This document shows positions 31,667 through 39,407 of a stretch of 64,000 bases of DNA, one piece after another. Below the pieces are notes generated by a model. It saw nothing but the letters and a program-made list of their open reading frames with translations. It did not search any database and was not told the DNA's origin. Location: NCBI GenBank assembly GCA_002798175.1, contig NWQL01000003.1, positions 124,001-188,000 of the forward strand, read 5' to 3'. This DNA is from Lysobacteraceae bacterium NML91-0213 (GTDB lineage Bacteria; Pseudomonadota; Gammaproteobacteria; Xanthomonadales; Xanthomonadaceae). Position 1 is the first letter of the stretch. Each line of letters opens with the position of its first letter. A program made the position numbers and the translations under genes.

Positions 31667-33538
31667 ATGAAGCAGAGCAAGATCAGCATGGCGGTCGCCG
31701 CGGCGATCCTCGTCGGCAGCGTTGGCATGGGCGTGTCCGCCGCCGACCGCATTTCCGGTACCCGCGTCAGCGAGCCGTCCACGGCCCCCGCGGTGGCCAC
31801 CACGGGCGACCGCTACGTGGTGAAGTACCGCGACTCCGCGGCGCGCTCGCAGGCGGCCGCGCTCAAGAACGCACTGGGCCGCGCCGGCCTGGACCGGCCC
31901 CTCCAGGCCACCGCCAACGCCTCCGCGCGCAGCGCCGTCTCCGCACAGGTGCTGCGCCGCACCGCTGCCCCCGGCTGGCACGTGGTGACCACGTCGCGGC
32001 CGCTGAGCGCGTCTGAATCGGCAAGCTTCCTGCGCGAACTGGCGGCCGATCCGGCCGTGGTGTCGGCCGAGCCGGACCTGCTGTACCGGCACATGGGCAC
32101 CATGGGCCCCACCGCGGCACCGAACGATCCGAACTACGCGCAGTACCAGTGGAACTTCAACAATCCCGCCGGTGGCGTCGGCGCCGAGGCAGCCTGGGAA
32201 ATCTCCACCGGCGAGGGCGTGGTGGTGGCCGTGCTCGATACCGGCATCGTGCAGGGCACGCTGGACCTGCAGAACAACGTCATCCCGGGCTACGACATGA
32301 TCAGCGACGCCCGCGTCTCGCGCCGCGCCGCCAACGGCCGCGTGCCGGGTGGCTGGGACCTGGGTGACTGGGAGGAGGAGAACTACTGCGTTCCGCTCGG
32401 CGCACCGCCGCACGGGCCGGCCTCGAGCTCGTGGCACGGCAGCCACGTCGCCGGCACCATTGCCCAGGAGACCAACAACGGCACCGGCCTGGCCGGCATC
32501 GCGCACGGCGCGCAGGTGATGCCGATCCGCGTGCTCGGTTCCTGCGGCGGCTTCGGCAGCGACATCTCGGACGGCATGCTGTGGGCCGCGGGGCTGAGCG
32601 TCCCGGGCCTGCCCGACAACACCAATCCGGCGGAAGTGCTCAACATGAGCCTCGGCAGCGGCGGCCAGACCACCTGCCCGGCGATCTACCAGGACGCGAT
32701 CAACCAGGTCAACGCCGCCGGTTCGATCATCGTCGTGGCCGCGGGCAATGCCAACGGCAATGCGGCCAACTACACGATGTCGGCCTGCAACGGCGTCATC
32801 AGCGTCGGCGCCACCCGCATCAACGGCGGCAAGGCGGGCTACTCCAATTACGGCGCGCGGATCGACATCTCCGCACCGGGTGGCGGTGGGTCGGTCGATG
32901 GCAACCCGAACGGCTATGTCTGGCAGGTGACCAACGGCGGCGCGCAGGGCCCGGAGCCGGGCAACTGGATCCTGCGGGGCTCGGCCGGTACCTCGATGGC
33001 GTCGCCGCACGTGGCCGCCGCAGCGGCGATGGTGCAGTCGGTGGTGGACGAGCCGCTCAACTGGCAGGCGATGCGTGACCTGCTCGCCGATACCGCGCGT
33101 GCGTTCCCGGTGGCGATCCCGGCCTCCACGCCGATGGGCGCGGGCATCCTCGACCTGCCGGCACTGCTGGAAAAGGCCACCGAGGAACCCTGTGATCCGG
33201 CGGTGGAGGAATGCGGGCCGGATGCAACCACGATCCAGAACAAGGTGCCGGTTCCGGACCTGAGCGGTGCCGCGGGTTCCGAGGTGCTGTACGCGATCGA
33301 GGTGCCGGCAGGCGTCAGCGGCCCGTTGAGCATCAGCACCAGCGGCGGCAGTGGCGATGTGTCGCTGTATGTGAGTTTCGACGAGGAACCGGCCGCGGGT
33401 GACGCGGACTGGAGCTCCACGCGTCCGGGCAACAGCGAGACGGTGCGCGTGGCCTCGCCGCAGGCCGGCACGTACTACATCAAACTGGTCGGCGTGCGTG
33501 CCTACAGCAACGTGACGCTGCAGGCCCGCCACAACTGA
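31667..33538 (+). CDS. Secreted S8 (subtilisin-like) serine protease with PPC domain
   Basis: Exported protease precursor, 623 residues. The signal peptide (1-25, ending GVSA-AD) is followed by an I9-type inhibitory propeptide (about 48-140, RYVVKYRDS to SAEPDLLYRH). The catalytic domain holds the triad Asp191 (VVAVLDTGI), His257 (WHGSHVAGT) and Ser443 (GTSMASPHVAA), with the oxyanion Asn in VVAAGNANGNA. A C-terminal PPC (pre-peptidase) beta domain spans about 530-620 (SGPLSISTSGGSGDVSLYVSF, GTYYIKL). This is the common extracellular protease layout of Xanthomonas and Lysobacter. AGGAACGAG precedes the ATG. It follows the adhesin by 125 bp on the same strand, but a shared transcript is unproven. 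Confidence 0.93.
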   Translation: MKQSKISMAVAAAILVGSVGMGVSAADRISGTRVSEPSTAPAVATTGDRYVVKYRDSAARSQAAALKNALGRAGLDRPLQATANASARSAVSAQVLRRTAAPGWHVVTTSRPLSASESASFLRELAADPAVVSAEPDLLYRHMGTMGPTAAPNDPNYAQYQWNFNNPAGGVGAEAAWEISTGEGVVVAVLDTGIVQGTLDLQNNVIPGYDMISDARVSRRAANGRVPGGWDLGDWEEENYCVPLGAPPHGPASSSWHGSHVAGTIAQETNNGTGLAGIAHGAQVMPIRVLGSCGGFGSDISDGMLWAAGLSVPGLPDNTNPAEVLNMSLGSGGQTTCPAIYQDAINQVNAAGSIIVVAAGNANGNAANYTMSACNGVISVGATRINGGKAGYSNYGARIDISAPGGGGSVDGNPNGYVWQVTNGGAQGPEPGNWILRGSAGTSMASPHVAAAAAMVQSVVDEPLNWQAMRDLLADTARAFPVAIPASTPMGAGILDLPALLEKATEEPCDPAVEECGPDATTIQNKVPVPDLSGAAGSEVLYAIEVPAGVSGPLSISTSGGSGDVSLYVSFDEEPAAGDADWSSTRPGNSETVRVASPQAGTYYIKLVGVRAYSNVTLQARHN

Positions 33539-33556
33539 GTGCAGCAGGTTGGACGG

Positions 33557-33585
33557 AAAAGCCCCGGCATGCCGGGGCTTTTTCT
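33557..33585 (+). terminator. Bidirectional terminator between S8 protease and apt
   Basis: Stem AAAAGCCCCGGC/GCCGGGGCTTTT with a very short AT loop, then more T. The A tract on the left lets it also end the convergent apt transcript. Confidence 0.88.
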
Positions 33586-33622
33586 TTGCGCTGAGGATTG
33601 CGGACGAGGCTGTCGCGGGCCC

Positions 33623-34144
33623 TCAGAAGCGCACTGCGGCGTGCAGCGCGATGCCCGCATGCGGCCAGCGTGCGCGGGCGTCCAGTGCTTCGAGTTCGAC
33701 GAGCACGCTGATGCCGACGATGTCCACGCCGAGCCGTTGCAGCAGGCGCGCGCCGGCAATCAGGGTGCCGCCGGTGGCGAGCACATCATCGACCAGCAGC
33801 ACGCGCTGGCCGGCCTGCAGTGCATCGGCATGGATCTCGAGCCGGTCGCGGCCGTATTCCAGGGCGTAGTCCTCGTGCAGGGTGCGTGCTGGCAGCTTGC
33901 CCGGTTTGCGGATCGGCACGAATCCCGTGCCCAGCGACAGTGCGAGTGCGCTGCCGATGATGAAGCCCCGCGACTCCACGCCTGCCACCGCGTCGATCCC
34001 CGCGTCGCGCCATGGCGCTGCCATCGCCTCGATCGCCGCGGCCAGCCCACTCGGGTCGGCGAGCAACGGGGTGATGTCGCTGAAGCGGACGCCGGGTCGC
34101 GGGAAATCGGCGACCTCGCGGATCAGGTGATGCCAGTCGTGCAT
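33623..34144 (-). CDS. apt: Adenine phosphoribosyltransferase
   Basis: Purine salvage enzyme converting adenine and PRPP to AMP, 173 residues. The PRPP-binding motif is [14 protein letters not shown] (about 120-133), the flexible catalytic loop region is [17 protein letters not shown], and [15 protein letters not shown] plus [15 protein letters not shown] are Apt-specific. The ATG at 34144 has GGAG seven bases upstream. Single gene, convergent with the protease gene and divergent from the glycine-zipper protein. Complements the de novo genes purL and purH in the same window. Confidence 0.95.
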   Translation of the reverse strand: MHDWHHLIREVADFPRPGVRFSDITPLLADPSGLAAAIEAMAAPWRDAGIDAVAGVESRGFIIGSALALSLGTGFVPIRKPGKLPARTLHEDYALEYGRDRLEIHADALQAGQRVLLVDDVLATGGTLIAGARLLQRLGVDIVGISVLVELEALDARARWPHAGIALHAAVRF

Positions 34145-34276
34145 GGGTCTACTCCGGACGGCCCCGCATCATAGCCATGCGCGGGATTAAGGCCGCAGCC
34201 ATCTTCAACGCCCGCGTTTCACCGCCTGTAGGCAGCAGCGTACGCACCATCGCCCTACCCCTACGCGGAGAAAGAC

Positions 34277-34642
34277 ATGAACAGGTTCCGCTGCCTTACC
34301 GGTGCCGCCGTGCTGTCGCTGGCAGCGATCGGCACCGTGCACGCCCAGACATACGGTCCGCAGGACGAGGGCCGTCGCTTCAACGATGGCAGCCGCGTCG
34401 TCTGCGAGGACGTCGAGGTGCAGCGTTCCGGAAGCGATCCCAACCGCATCGCCGGCACCGCCGCGGGCGCCGTGATCGGCGGACTGGTCGGCAACCAGAT
34501 CGGAAGCGGCAGCGGCCGCAGGATCGCGACCGTGGGCGGTGCGGTGGCGGGCGGCGCGATCGGGCGCAACGTGCAGGGCAACCGGCAGGAAGCGCGTGGC
34601 GATCGCGTCGTCGAGCAGCGCTGCCGGCGCGTCCACAACTGA
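34277..34642 (+). CDS. Glycine-zipper 2TM-domain envelope protein
   Basis: Exported 121-residue protein. Signal peptide about 1-23 (ending TVHA-QT). The central region IAGTAAGAVIGGLVGNQIGSGSGRRIATVGGAVAGGAIGRNV is a glycine zipper (two Gly-rich hydrophobic hairpins) of the Rick_17kDa_Anti/SlyB type that inserts into or lines membranes. Two Cys (VVCEDV and EQRCRR) flank it and could pair. No lipobox Cys follows the signal, unlike SlyB. The ATG at 34277 has GGAGAAAGAC. Function is unknown beyond a likely role in outer-membrane integrity. Confidence 0.8.
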   Translation: MNRFRCLTGAAVLSLAAIGTVHAQTYGPQDEGRRFNDGSRVVCEDVEVQRSGSDPNRIAGTAAGAVIGGLVGNQIGSGSGRRIATVGGAVAGGAIGRNVQGNRQEARGDRVVEQRCRRVHN

Positions 34643-34669
34643 CCCCGCAGAGGCGGTCGGTTGATATGC

Positions 34670-34696
34670 GAAGGGCCCGCGATGCGGGCCCTTCTG
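34670..34696 (+). terminator. Terminator after the glycine-zipper gene
   Basis: Stem GAAGGGCCCGC/GCGGGCCCTTC with a short loop and a modest T/C tail. It lies between two convergent genes and may serve both. Confidence 0.65.
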
Positions 34697-34729
34697 CTGT
34701 CCTGGCTTGGTGATGCGATCGCGGGGCGA

Positions 34730-35953
34730 TCAGGCCTCCGGTACGTCGGCGTCGCTCGCAGGCAGCAGTCGGAACATCCGGCCGCTGGCGCCCCGTCCAC
34801 CGTCCTCGAGCAGCCACAGCGCACCGTCCGGCCCCTGTTCCACTTCACGGATGCGGGTCTGCATCGGGTAGCGCTCCACCTCGCGCGCACTGTCGCCGTC
34901 GAACGCCACCCGCACCAGCGCCTGCGACGACAGCCCGCCGATGAAGCCGTTGCCGCGCCAGTCCGCGAACCGGTCGCCGTCATAGATGACGAAACCGGCC
35001 GGCGAGATCACCGGCGTCCACACCACCTTCGGGGCGTTGAATTCGGGCCGCGTGGCGTGGTCGGGAATCGGGCGGCCGTCGTAGTGTTCGCCATCCGAGA
35101 CCACCGGATAGCCGTAGTTGGCGCCGCGCTCGATAAGGTTGAGTTCGTCGCCGTTCTTCGGGCCCATCTCGTGTACCCACAGCCTGCCGTCGGCATCGAA
35201 GGCCAGGCCCAGCGGGTTGCGATGGCCCAGCGACCACACCTGTGCCGCCACGCCGCCCTGGTCGGCGAACGGGTTGTCGGCAGGCACGCTGCCGTCGTCA
35301 TGCAGGCGGATGACCTTGCCGAGGTTGGACGCCATGTCCTGCGACGGATCGAACTTCTGCCGCTCGCCGGAGGTGATCCACAGCATGCCGTCGCCGTCGA
35401 ATGCGATGCGGTGCGCGTAGTGGCCCTGCCCGGACACCTTCGGCACCTGGCGCCAGATCACCGCGAGGTCGTGCAGCGCGCCGGCATCCCCGTCGAGCTG
35501 CAGGCGCGCGCGCGCCACCACGCCACCGGCACCGCCGTCGCCGGTCTCGGCGTAGCTGATGTAGACCAGGCCGTTGTCGGCGAAACCCGGGTGCAGTACC
35601 ACGTCGCCCAGCCCGCCCTGGCCACCGTAGGCAACCTCCGGCACCCCGGTGATCGCGCCGCTGCGGCCACTGGCGGGGTCGAACAGCTTCAGCGTGCCCG
35701 GCTTTTCGGTGACCAGCAGGCGGCCATCGGGAAGGAAGGTCATCGCCCAGGGCTCGTTGAAACGCGCGACTTCCTCGGTGACGAACGGGCGGCCATCGGC
35801 GGCAGGCAGGACGATCGTGCGGGCTGCACCGGCCATCGCGGGCGCGGCCTCCGCGGCCGGGGGGGGAGAGGCGCTGTCTGCGCCGGCACTGGTGTCGGCG
35901 CTGCAGGCGGCAAGTACGGTGATGCACGCGGCGGCAAGCAGGTGTCGGGTCAT
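34730..35953 (-). CDS. PQQ-dependent sugar dehydrogenase (soluble aldose dehydrogenase type), lipoprotein
   Basis: Beta-propeller dehydrogenase of the GSDH/YliI family, 407 residues, predicted periplasmic. [17 protein letters not shown] is a lipoprotein signal with LAAC lipobox; a Pro/Ala-rich linker leads to the catalytic domain. Family hallmarks: [25 protein letters not shown] at the start, then [29 protein letters not shown] with the catalytic-type His, [28 protein letters not shown] (cofactor and calcium region) and [17 protein letters not shown] at the end. The electron acceptor and sugar are unknown, and no pqq genes are in view. The ATG at 35953 is chosen because a signal peptide begins there; an upstream ATG would add 79 disordered residues. 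Confidence 0.9.
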   Translation of the reverse strand: MTRHLLAAACITVLAACSADTSAGADSASPPPAAEAAPAMAGAARTIVLPAADGRPFVTEEVARFNEPWAMTFLPDGRLLVTEKPGTLKLFDPASGRSGAITGVPEVAYGGQGGLGDVVLHPGFADNGLVYISYAETGDGGAGGVVARARLQLDGDAGALHDLAVIWRQVPKVSGQGHYAHRIAFDGDGMLWITSGERQKFDPSQDMASNLGKVIRLHDDGSVPADNPFADQGGVAAQVWSLGHRNPLGLAFDADGRLWVHEMGPKNGDELNLIERGANYGYPVVSDGEHYDGRPIPDHATRPEFNAPKVVWTPVISPAGFVIYDGDRFADWRGNGFIGGLSSQALVRVAFDGDSAREVERYPMQTRIREVEQGPDGALWLLEDGGRGASGRMFRLLPASDADVPEA

Positions 35954-36001
35954 CGGGGCATCCGGCTGGGGTGTGGAAAGCAAGGGTAGCGCGTGCATAT
36001 G

Positions 36002-36035
36002 GCCGGCAGGACATGCCGGCAGGACATGCCGGCAG
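36002..36035. repeat. 13-bp tandem repeat in the 35954-36346 intergenic region
   Basis: GCCGGCAGGACAT occurs twice in tandem (36002-36014, 36015-36027) plus 8 bases of a third. The surrounding 393-bp gap also has a perfect 11-bp inverted repeat, CCGGTGTCGCG at 36119-36129 with its complement at 36176-36186. No gene is supported between 35954 and 36346. Confidence 0.7.
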
Positions 36036-36346
36036 AACAGGCGCGGGGGACGCCGCGTTGGAGCAATCCCTGTAAACGTTGTGTTGGATTCAGGCCACAG
36101 GCCTTCTTGCCGCGGCGCCCGGTGTCGCGGCGCGCGGCGCCGATGGCCTGCGGTCACGCGCTCCGGGCCGCCCGGCGCGACACCGGTCACGTCGGGACCT
36201 AGCCCATCGGCATGCGCCCGGGGTTAAGCACGCGTTGGACAGCGTGGTGGTTGCGCTGCGTGCGTTCATCGCGGCGCGACCAGAGTGCGGCCCGTGGACC
36301 GGCGACCGATCGCCGCCGTCCCGAACCGACCCCACAGGAGTTCCCG

Positions 36347-36658
36347 ATGACCAGCAACCGCAAACCGTTCGCCTTCCTGCTTGCCGCCGGCGCGGTGCTC
36401 GCAGCGCCGTTGGCGTTTGCGCAGGACACGGCCACCACGACGACCGGTGCGCAGACCGGCGCCTCCGGCACCCAGCTCACCTGGGCCGACCTGGACAGCA
36501 ATGGCGATGGCAACCTCAGCCGCGACGAGGCGACCGCACATTCCGCACTGGCGGCGGTGTTCGACCAGGCGGATGCAGACAGCGACGGCCAGCTGACGGC
36601 CGACGAATACCGAACGTTCGCGGCCGCCCAGAGCGCGGGTCCCACCGGCGAGGAATGA
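36347..36658 (+). CDS. Secreted EF-hand (calcium-binding) protein
   Basis: Small exported protein, 103 residues. Signal peptide about 1-25 (AAPLAFA-QD), Thr-rich linker, then two EF-hand loops: DLDSNGDGNLSRDE and DQADADSDGQLTADE, each with Asp/Asn at positions 1, 3, 5 and Glu at 12. Both loops look competent for calcium. Similar short EF-hand proteins are frequent in xanthomonads and have no assigned function. The ATG at 36347 has ACAGGAG upstream. Confidence 0.82.
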   Translation: MTSNRKPFAFLLAAGAVLAAPLAFAQDTATTTTGAQTGASGTQLTWADLDSNGDGNLSRDEATAHSALAAVFDQADADSDGQLTADEYRTFAAAQSAGPTGEE

Positions 36659-36686
36659 CCCCGGCAGGCGAGCCCTGCCATCGATG

Positions 36687-36710
36687 CGAAGGCGGCTGCG
36701 GCCGCCTTCG
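36687..36710. terminator. Perfect GC hairpin after the EF-hand gene
   Basis: Ten-base stem CGAAGGCGGC/GCCGCCTTCG with a TGCG loop, but no T tract, so it may be an mRNA 3' stabiliser or weak terminator. Confidence 0.4.
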
Positions 36711-36749
36711 TGCCGTGGGTCGCCTGCACGTGCCGCATCGGCCAGCCCC

Positions 36750-36755
36750 TACAAT
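36750..36755 (+). promoter_or_regulatory. -10-like element at the HAD hydrolase start
   Basis: TACAAT, ending exactly six bases before the ATG at 36762; no ribosome site lies between. Best example of the leaderless pattern in the window. Confidence 0.55.
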
Positions 36756-36761
36756 CGCCCG

Positions 36762-37523
36762 ATGCATAACCTGTCTTCCCCCGGCGGCGCTGCCAGTGGC
36801 ATCCGGCTGGTCGGTTTCGATGCCGATGACACCCTGTGGCGCAGCGAGGACTACTTCGCCGCTGCGCAGCACGAGTTCGAACGCATCATCGGCGGCTACA
36901 TCGACCTCGACAATGCACGTGCGCGCGAGCGCCTGCTCGCGATCGAGAAGGGCAACCTGGCGCTGTTCGGCTATGGCGTCAAAGGCATGGCGCTGTCGAT
37001 GATCGAGGCCGCGGTGGACATCACCGCGCAGCGCGTCAGCGCGCACGACCTGCACCGGATCGTGGCCATCGCCAAGGACATGCTGCGCCATCCGGTGGAA
37101 CTGTTGCCCGACGTGCGCGAAGCGGTGGAAGCCGTCGCACGCGAGCATGCGGTGGTGCTGATCACCAAGGGTGATCTGTTCCACCAGGAAGCGAAGGTGC
37201 GCCAGTCCGGCCTCGCCGACCTGTTCGGCCGCATCGAGATCGTCAGCGAGAAGGACGACACGACCTACCACCGGGTCCTCGGCGAATTCGACCTCGCCCC
37301 GGCGCAGTTCTGCATGGTCGGCAATTCATTGCGCTCCGACATCGCGCCGGTGCTGCGCCTCGGTGGCTGGGCGGTGCACGTGCCCTACCACCTGACCTGG
37401 GAGCACGAGCGCGAGGCGGAGATCGATCAGTCGGCCGCTGATCGATGGCGCGAGATCGCCGGCATCGGTGCGCTGCCCGCGGCGGTACACGGCCTGGACA
37501 AGGCGGCCATCGCTCGAGGCTGA
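36762..37523 (+). CDS. HAD-superfamily hydrolase
   Basis: Cytosolic phosphatase-like protein, 253 residues. Motif I is FDADDTLWRSED (nucleophile and acid Asp), motif II the Thr in VLITKGD, motif III a Lys in the KDDTTYHR region, and motif IV is represented by MVGNSLRSDIAPVLRLGG with the usual acidic residue in a shifted form. A helical cap (about 25-110) separates motifs I and II, making it a C1-cap, phosphoglycolate-phosphatase-like member. Substrate cannot be predicted. The start lacks a Shine-Dalgarno sequence and follows TACAAT. Confidence 0.85.
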   Translation: MHNLSSPGGAASGIRLVGFDADDTLWRSEDYFAAAQHEFERIIGGYIDLDNARARERLLAIEKGNLALFGYGVKGMALSMIEAAVDITAQRVSAHDLHRIVAIAKDMLRHPVELLPDVREAVEAVAREHAVVLITKGDLFHQEAKVRQSGLADLFGRIEIVSEKDDTTYHRVLGEFDLAPAQFCMVGNSLRSDIAPVLRLGGWAVHVPYHLTWEHEREAEIDQSAADRWREIAGIGALPAAVHGLDKAAIARG

Positions 37524-37685
37524 CCCTTGAAGCGCCGGATGCCGGCGTCAACGCTCCTGTAAGCGGTTACGTCTGAACGGAATTCCGCAACCTGGGCCGG
37601 ATCCAGTTGCGGTTCACCCACTGCGAGGCAGGTTGGACCTGCGCGCCGCGGCGGTCGTGGCGCCCTCGCAACCAAGGAGCACCAC

Positions 37686-38099
37686 ATGCCCGCCATTTCC
37701 CGCTGGATCGCGCCCCTCGCGCTCGCACTCGGACTGGGTGCCGCCTCGTTGATGCCGACGCCGGCCCGTGCCAGCGACGACCTGGTGCGGGTGATCGTCG
37801 ATGCCGCCGATGTCATCCTGCGCGGCGGCACGCCGCACTACCGCCACGGCGGGTATGACGAGCGGGTCATCGTCGAACGCGACCGCTACGGCCGTCCGGT
37901 CTATTACCGCTATGCACCGCGCAACGCGCACGTCGCCCATTACCGCGGTCGCCACCCGGTGCATGGGATCCCGCCGGGGCATCGCAACAATTCCCGCCAT
38001 GCGCCGTCGCGCAATGTGCGCTGCGACAGCCGCGGTCGCTGCACCGCGCAGTACTACGACCCGCGTTACGACCGCAAATCGCGCGGTCGCCGCTGGTAA
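37686..38099 (+). CDS. Secreted basic Arg/Tyr/His-rich protein of unknown function
   Basis: Exported protein, 137 residues, not recognised. The signal peptide ends near residue 29 (PARA-SD). The mature part is very rich in Arg, Tyr and His (HYRHGGYDERVIVERDRYGRP, YYRYAPRN), with a single Cys pair (VRCDSRGRCT) that may form a disulfide or bind metal. The composition resembles small periplasmic proteins found in Xanthomonadaceae without known role. Strong AAGGAG ribosome site eight bases before the ATG. No terminator with a T tract was found after it. Confidence 0.72.
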   Translation: MPAISRWIAPLALALGLGAASLMPTPARASDDLVRVIVDAADVILRGGTPHYRHGGYDERVIVERDRYGRPVYYRYAPRNAHVAHYRGRHPVHGIPPGHRNNSRHAPSRNVRCDSRGRCTAQYYDPRYDRKSRGRRW

Positions 38100-38152
38100 C
38101 ACCGGGCGGAGAGCCTCGTGGCAGACGACCGGCAGCTGCCGCCGCCGGGCCG

Positions 38153-38350
38153 TCAGTCGGCCCGGTGGTGGTGGTCCTCGACCGCCGGCGCCACCCGCAG
38201 GCTCGCCTCGACTCCGGCGACCACCTGTTCGCTCAGCTGGTGCAAGACGATCGCGTAGCCCGCGCCCGCAAGCAGCAGCGCCGAAGTGCCGATGATCCAG
38301 CGCCGCAGGCGGGGGCGGGCAGGGGCGGGCGGGGATCCGGTGGTGGCCAT
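38153..38350 (-). CDS. Small single-pass membrane protein
   Basis: A 65-residue protein with one TM helix (about 19-37, WIIGTSALLLAGAGYAIVLH) behind a basic Pro/Arg-rich N-terminus; it ends in the polar HHHRAD. The ATG at 38350 is a guess, and an in-frame ATG at 38374 would add eight residues. Divergent from the NlpE-like gene. No family recognised; supported mainly by the clean membrane segment and by filling an otherwise empty gap. Confidence 0.45.
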   Translation of the reverse strand: MATTGSPPAPARPRLRRWIIGTSALLLAGAGYAIVLHQLSEQVVAGVEASLRVAPAVEDHHHRAD

Positions 38351-38445
38351 GACGCGTGCTCCGATCACGATCATTCGAGTGCCTGGCCAGCCTAGGCAGC
38401 GCCACGTCTGGGCCGCGTGCATGCCGCCGTCGCGTGCAGGTACGG

Positions 38446-38451
38446 CACAAT
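38446..38451 (+). promoter_or_regulatory. -10-like element at the NlpE-like gene start
   Basis: CACAAT ends six bases before the ATG at 38458, without a ribosome site between them. Confidence 0.45.
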
Positions 38452-38457
38452 CCCCGC

Positions 38458-38865
38458 ATGCCTAACCCAACGTGCATCCTCGCGGTTCCGGCCATGGCCC
38501 TGTTGCTGTCGGCGTGCGGGTCGCCCGCGCCGGATCCGCTTGCCCAGGCCGAGCGGGTGGAATGGCAGGGCATGCAGCAGTGCGCCGACTGCGACGCCAT
38601 CGACACCGTGCTGGTGCTGTCGCGCATGGGCGGCGAGCAACGGTTCGAAATGACCGAGACCTACCTGCTTGGCGGCAATGGCGAACCCTTTGCCGACGCC
38701 GGGGCGTGGCAGTACCAGGACGCCCTGATCAGCCTGCAGGGCGACGGAGGCAGCCTGCGCACCTATGCGCTGCTTGGCGATGGTCGCCTGCAGTCGCGCG
38801 GGGCGGATGGTCGTGCGCAGCGCATGGCACACGAGCTGCAGCCGGTGGCAGGAGTGACGCAATGA
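38458..38865 (+). CDS. NlpE-like N-terminal-domain lipoprotein
   Basis: Lipoprotein of 135 residues. The signal MPNPTCILAVPAMALLLSAC ends in lipobox LSAC. The mature part matches the N-terminal domain of NlpE, the Cpx envelope-stress sensor of E. coli: WQGMQQCADCDAIDTVLVL has the CxxC-containing strand (E. coli PCADCEGIETSLFL, from memory), followed by FEMTETYLLGG and WQYQDALISLQGD. The C-terminal OB-fold domain of E. coli NlpE is missing, as in many short homologues. Translationally coupled to the next gene (ATGA overlap). Whether it senses copper or surface contact cannot be told. Confidence 0.78.
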   Translation: MPNPTCILAVPAMALLLSACGSPAPDPLAQAERVEWQGMQQCADCDAIDTVLVLSRMGGEQRFEMTETYLLGGNGEPFADAGAWQYQDALISLQGDGGSLRTYALLGDGRLQSRGADGRAQRMAHELQPVAGVTQ

Positions 38866-39374
38866 ACCCCATCGATCGACGTCCCCGCCGGACGGGCGTG
38901 CTGGCGCTGCTGCTGGCGCTCGCACCGCTGTCATTTGCCCAGGATCGCGCCCCGGCGGATGCGGCCGCCGGGACCGCGGCCATCGGGGAGGTTGCCGCCG
39001 GGCCGGCCACCGGCGACGCGTGGATCGACGCCACGCTGCTCGACATCGACCGCTACGCCGCGCGCCACCGCGATGCCTTCATCGACGAGCTGGTGCGTTA
39101 CCACGGCACACCACGGGCCCTGGCCGCGGAACTGCTTGCGGGCGAGGCGGCGTGGTCGGCAGGCGAGCTGTATTTCGCATGCGCCCTTGGTCGGGTGAGC
39201 GGACGGCCCTGCCGTACCGTCGCCAACCTGCGCGAGCGCGCGCCGTCACAGCCGTGGTCGGAGATCGCCGCCCAGGTGGGCGCCGCGCCAGGCAGCGCGC
39301 CGTTCAAGCGCCTGCGTACGGAAATCACCGCCAGCTATCGCCGCTGGGCGCGTCCGCTGCCTGACGGCGACTGA
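38862..39374 (+). CDS. Exported protein of unknown function, coupled to the NlpE-like gene
   Basis: A 170-residue protein with signal peptide about 1-26 (SFA-QD) and an Ala/Gly linker. A predominantly helical domain follows (~50-170) with [28 protein letters not shown] and two Cys ([17 protein letters not shown]) likely joined by a disulfide. The ATG overlaps the stop of the NlpE-like gene, so the two are made together and probably work in the same compartment. No family recognised. Confidence 0.75.
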   Translation: MNPIDRRPRRTGVLALLLALAPLSFAQDRAPADAAAGTAAIGEVAAGPATGDAWIDATLLDIDRYAARHRDAFIDELVRYHGTPRALAAELLAGEAAWSAGELYFACALGRVSGRPCRTVANLRERAPSQPWSEIAAQVGAAPGSAPFKRLRTEITASYRRWARPLPDGD

Positions 39375-39407
39375 CCGGCGCTGCGGTGCCGGCGCGGCGC
39401 CCGCCGG

